From positions 6,936,584 to 7,000,583 of the forward strand of contig JALPQD010000005.1 in assembly GCA_023101885.1 (NCBI GenBank): a stretch of 64,000 nucleotides of DNA. The letters run 5' to 3'. The notes below the pieces were generated by a model that was not told the DNA's origin, did no database searches, and worked only from the letters and a program-made list of their open reading frames with translations. Positions 63,546 to 64,000 of the stretch are shown one piece after another (the stretch's first letter is position 1; every line of letters begins with the position of its first letter). Origin of the DNA: Typhlomys cinereus (taxonomy: Eukaryota > Chordata > Mammalia > Rodentia > Platacanthomyidae). The position numbers and the translations under genes are program-made.

Positions 63546-64000
63546 AAGTAGTTAATGAATTAAAAACATCTAATAGAAAGAGAACCAAAATGTATGCAAT
63601 AAGTGGTACCACTTAGAGTTACTACTGGTAATTTATGAGTTCTAGTAGGATGTGAAAGGCAGGTACATTACAATCCACTAAGAATATTTGCAACTCTGTA
63701 AAGTCTAATAAGATGATCAGTGAAATTAGCATGAATTACAAGAGTCTATGACTGTAATGTACTTGGCATAAAAGATGTATGCAAGCCTGTGCACATTAAT
63801 TATTTTATAGCTCACAATTATACCTAATGACATGGTAGGTGAGATCACATGCACGGTGCTATAGCAATACATGTATGATAACACACAGAGAACCTGCCAT
63901 TTAAAAGTACCAGCTATGATTGACACATCTCTGAGTTCCCACCGAGTGGAATGAGTGACAGCCTGAGCCCCAAAGCATGAGCTTGGTTAATTAAATATAT

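Overview
The window is nuclear DNA from a placental mammal, almost certainly a rodent. It lies inside one very large gene, DPYD (dihydropyrimidine dehydrogenase), which is read on the minus strand. Only two short host exons can be supported: exon 17 (50953-51073, 121 bp) and exon 18 (50019-50138, 120 bp), using human exon numbering. Both have consensus GT/AG splice sites, a matching reading phase across the intron, and the FMN- and pyrimidine-binding signature of the enzyme. From high to low coordinates the window runs through the 3' part of intron 16, exon 17, a short 814-bp intron 17, exon 18, and about 50 kb of intron 18. I found no complete host gene, no RNA gene and no bacterial-type system. 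Nearly all other open frames are chance frames or simple-repeat translations.

The rodent assignment rests on the repeats. There are B1 (7SL-derived) SINEs, a B1-ID dimer, B4-like ID/B1 composites, B2/B3-like tRNA SINEs, ID-like heads, many long (CA)n, (GA)n and (TC)n tracts, and a LINE-1 whose proteins resemble rodent L1. A further tRNA-headed, (CA)n-tailed SINE is the most frequent recent element. I cannot name that family, so the species is open. A rodent outside mouse and rat (for example a dipodoid, or a castorid or geomyoid relative) is my guess only.

Layout, low to high coordinates. 1-4490: unique intron with a (GA)n/(CCTT)n block (1345-1780), a 92-bp palindromic element (2494-2585) and a degenerate CA/TA minisatellite (4070-4425). 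4502-11103: a near full-length sense-strand LINE-1 with two GC-rich 5' monomers, a nearly open ORF1, a badly broken ORF2 and a G-rich 3' UTR, flanked by a 10-bp target-site duplication. 11900-48000: intron with scattered SINEs, two 5'-truncated antisense L1 3' ends (about 21823 and 41835) and older dispersed repeats. 48950-49470: a CpG-dense patch. 50019-51073: the two DPYD exons. 51074-64000: intron 16, largely unique in its first 5 kb, then B4/ID/B2-like SINEs and microsatellites.

The biology visible here is therefore host pyrimidine catabolism, encoded by two exons, set in an intron shaped by two retroposon partnerships: L1, and SINEs that were probably mobilised by it. The least explained items are the 92-bp palindrome, the two-subfamily tRNA SINE with fresh target-site duplications, and the monomeric L1 promoter. 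I saw no strong evidence for an undescribed biological system.
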